Shown here: positions 6,169-6,650 of the stretch, piece after piece
How the letters are laid out: each line of letters begins with the position of its first letter
Position numbering within the stretch: the first letter of the stretch is position 1
NCBI GenBank assembly: GCA_002394465.1
Contig: DGTU01000116.1
Span: forward strand, 1-6,650
Direction of reading: 5' to 3'
Length of the DNA stretch: 6,650 bases
Origin: Treponema sp. UBA4328
Lineage (GTDB): Bacteria > Spirochaetota > Spirochaetia > Treponematales > Treponemataceae
The notes under the pieces: generated by a model
The model's database searches: none
What the model saw: the letters and a program-made list of their open reading frames with translations, nothing else
What the model was told of the DNA's origin: nothing
Program-made: the position numbers and the translations under genes

Positions 6169-6650
6169 ATGAGTACAATTTACGAAAAAGCTTTGGAAAA
6201 ACATAGTGAATGGCAGGGCAAGATTTCTACTGAACTTAAAATGCCCCTTGAAACCCGTGATGATTTGTCTGTGGCTTACACGCCGGGAGTTGCTGAGCCT
6301 TGCCGTCAGATTCATAAAAATCCTGATGACGTTTACAAATATACCTGGAAAGGAAACACAATCGCCGTTGTTTCGGACGGAACTGCCGTTCTTGGTCTGG
6401 GTGACATCGGTCCCGCAGCCGGTCTTCCCGTAATGGAAGGAAAATGCGTTCTTTTCAAGAAATTTGCAGGTGTTGACGCTGTTCCCCTTTGTATCGATAC
6501 AAAAGACCCTCAGAAAATTATTGATTTCTGTAAGCAGATTGCACCGACTTTCGGCGGAATCAACCTTGAGGACATTTCGGCTCCACGCTGCGTTGAAATT
6601 GAGCGCACTCTGATTAAAGAACTCGATATTCCTGTTTTCCATGATGACCA
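6169..6650 (+). CDS. Malic enzyme (malate dehydrogenase, decarboxylating), 5' part only
   Basis: The first 160 codons of a malic enzyme, cut by the right edge. It converts malate to pyruvate and CO2 with reduction of NAD or NADP, in the cytoplasm, linking the C4-acid and pyruvate pools. The N-terminal malic domain is clear: AYTPGVAEPC (36-45) with catalytic Y37, VSDGTAVLGLGDIGPAAG (68-85), MEGK (89-92) with catalytic K92, FAGVDAVPLCIDT (99-111) and INLEDISAPRC (131-141) with metal ligands E134 and D135; the third ligand D160 is the last but one base triplet visible. The Tyr-Lys spacing of 55 agrees with E. coli MaeB as I recall it. The NAD(P)-binding domain lies beyond the window, so cofactor preference, and whether this is the short form (about 400 aa) or the long form fused to a phosphotransacetylase-like domain, cannot be told. 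ATG 6169 matches the family N-terminus. It has its own promoter 46 bases after the phosphatase gene. Confidence 0.93.
   Translation, partial: MSTIYEKALEKHSEWQGKISTELKMPLETRDDLSVAYTPGVAEPCRQIHKNPDDVYKYTWKGNTIAVVSDGTAVLGLGDIGPAAGLPVMEGKCVLFKKFAGVDAVPLCIDTKDPQKIIDFCKQIAPTFGGINLEDISAPRCVEIERTLIKELDIPVFHDD

Noticed and set aside
6022..6642. A 206-codon open frame on the minus strand opposite the malic enzyme
   Set aside because: The + strand carries unmistakable malic enzyme motifs over the same bases; the antisense translation has no recognisable domain and crosses the end of the phosphatase gene and the malic enzyme promoter.

Overview
The window looks like chromosomal sequence from a spirochaete, most likely a host-associated Treponema. 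This is an inference from gene content and style: a 7TM/SpoIIE-type phosphatase with a relaxed lipobox, a Cache-HD-GYP receptor, EttA carrying extra loops, and a moderately AT-leaning composition. No rRNA, tRNA, mobile element or CRISPR array is visible.

Layout. Positions 1-33 on the + strand are probably the last codons of a gene that starts outside the window. It ends 2 bp from the stop of the first full gene, a minus-strand membrane receptor with a Cache sensor and an HD-GYP (c-di-GMP phosphodiesterase) output (36-1718). A 71-bp divergent intergenic region follows. It serves a + strand cluster: ettA (ribosome-associated ABC-F ATPase, 1790-3553), a tiny 33-codon ORF with a strong Shine-Dalgarno (3572-3673), and a 78-aa uncharacterised protein overlapping it by ATGA (3670-3906). 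Next is a large 7TM receptor with a cytoplasmic SpoIIE/RsbU-type PP2C phosphatase and a very acidic tail (3948-6122). Last is the 5' part of a malic enzyme gene that runs off the window (6169 onward).

How it fits together. Two genes are membrane signal receivers with different outputs: c-di-GMP breakdown and Ser/Thr dephosphorylation of a probable STAS/anti-sigma-type partner. Two are basic functions: an energy-sensing translation factor and malate decarboxylation. No diguanylate cyclase, anti-sigma factor or STAS partner lies in the window, so the signalling genes probably act on partners elsewhere.

The most notable pattern is regulatory. At each of the four transcription-unit starts a -10-like hexamer ends only about 6-7 nt before a plausible ATG (for the HD-GYP gene this is an internal ATG), and the three + strand starts have no usable Shine-Dalgarno. 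This suggests leaderless mRNAs. By contrast, the small ORF inside the ettA cluster has a textbook GGAGG. That small ORF and its ATGA-coupled 78-aa partner are the least understood items here.
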